A DNA stretch of 64,000 bases from Vespula vulgaris (lineage: Eukaryota > Arthropoda > Insecta > Hymenoptera > Vespidae), in assembly GCF_905475345.1 (NCBI RefSeq), contig NC_066592.1, positions 3,282,501 to 3,346,500 on the forward strand, given 5' to 3'. The translations under genes were made by a program, and so were the position numbers. The notes beneath the pieces are model-generated. The model made no database searches. It saw only the letters and a program-made list of their open reading frames with translations, and was not told the origin of the DNA. Below, in pieces: positions 63,646 to 64,000 of the stretch (its first letter is position 1; every line of letters starts with the position of its first letter).

Positions 63646-64000
63646 TTTCTACTATTTTTCTTTTCTTTTCTTTCTTTTTCCTTTTTTGCGGTGGCCGTAA
63701 GAATGAAAAAGGAAAAAGAAAAAAAAGAAATAGAACTTATCTACTGCGGCTTTGTTACTGTAACTTTTATAAAGGAAGCATTTTGAAATTTTCTATAAAC
63801 TACTATAAACTACAGGATAGCACTTTATCGCTACGCAACAACCATTAGAAAATACTTTGCTCTTCCTTTTTCCTTTTTTCTTTCATTTCCTTTTTCTCTT
63901 TACTTTCAAATTCTCAGCTACATCGTGCAACATAATACATTTTTACGATATAAATATACCTGTATAATACGTATTAAACGGGGGTGTAAAATATAAAAAA

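Larger units (their letters stand above)
38166..64000 (-). other. Ace: Ace intron upstream of exon 38023-38165 (partial, at least 25.8 kb)
   Basis: Sequence on the 5' side of the first visible Ace exon, open at the window edge. It is a phase 1 intron, because the exon starts with two bases of a split Gly codon. I searched both strands for the preceding exon (DEG motif, G-E-S-A-G nucleophile elbow, oxyanion-hole and EDCLYLN blocks) and saw none. The contents are microsatellites, the tandem arrays at 38.3 and 48.8 kb, the GC-rich island near 46.9 kb and the inverted repeat at 62.7 kb, listed separately. Another gene could begin inside this stretch, since only one boundary is seen. Confidence 0.75.

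Noticed and set aside
1..64000. Assignment to a particular genus of wasp or bee
   Set aside because: Only 98 residues of one conserved enzyme are available and no alignment could be run; I restrict the call to insect, probably hymenopteran.

Overview
The window is a piece of an insect nuclear genome, most likely from a hymenopteran (bee, wasp or ant). It is very AT-rich, packed with di-, tri- and tetranucleotide microsatellites, and not depleted in CpG: words such as TCGA, CGAT and TTCG are everywhere in the non-repetitive parts. Nothing bacterial, viral or organellar is visible. The two recognisable exons belong to the AChE2 class of insect acetylcholinesterase, the orthologue group of Drosophila Ace. 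The hymenopteran assignment rests on the feel of this protein and on base composition; I could not test it by alignment.

The window lies inside one gene, acetylcholinesterase (Ace/AChE2), transcribed from the minus strand. Only two internal coding exons are visible, 296 coding bases out of 64 kb. The upstream exon (38165 down to 38023, 143 nt) begins just after the codon region of the catalytic glutamate. The downstream exon (18151 down to 17999, 153 nt) carries a conserved half-cystine and ends shortly before the segment with the catalytic histidine. They join in frame (phase 0) to give 98 complete residues plus the last two bases of a split glycine codon. The intervening intron is 19,871 nt. 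The flanking introns run off both ends, so they are at least 25.8 kb (5' side) and 18.0 kb (3' side). The exons with the catalytic serine, glutamate and histidine, the 5' end and the C-terminal anchor exon are not here.

Everything else is intronic or unassigned. It falls into four classes. (1) Microsatellites, mainly (CT/GA)n, (TA)n, (CA/GT)n, (GATA)n and (GTAT)n, with long homopurine/homopyrimidine tracts. (2) Short tandem arrays with 31-230 bp units at 4.2, 20.7, 30.6, 33.8, 38.3 and 48.8 kb. (3) Hairpins: a pre-miRNA-shaped fold at 37.7 kb, close to the upstream Ace exon, and a perfect 30-bp inverted repeat at 62.7 kb. (4) Non-repetitive, CpG-containing islands of 150-400 bp that may be regulatory DNA or non-coding exons, the most GC-rich at 10.5 and 46.9 kb. 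Canonical G-quadruplex motifs occur at 10.5, 44.8 and 45.4 kb, with a longer-loop version on the Ace sense strand at 42.5 kb.

I found no convincing second protein gene, no tRNA or rRNA, no intact transposon and no CRISPR array. No new biological system is evident. The most useful leads are the hairpin at 37.7 kb, the tandem minisatellites, the array of perfect 5' splice-site words at 52.7 kb, and the candidate ratchet site and antisense exon listed in the findings.
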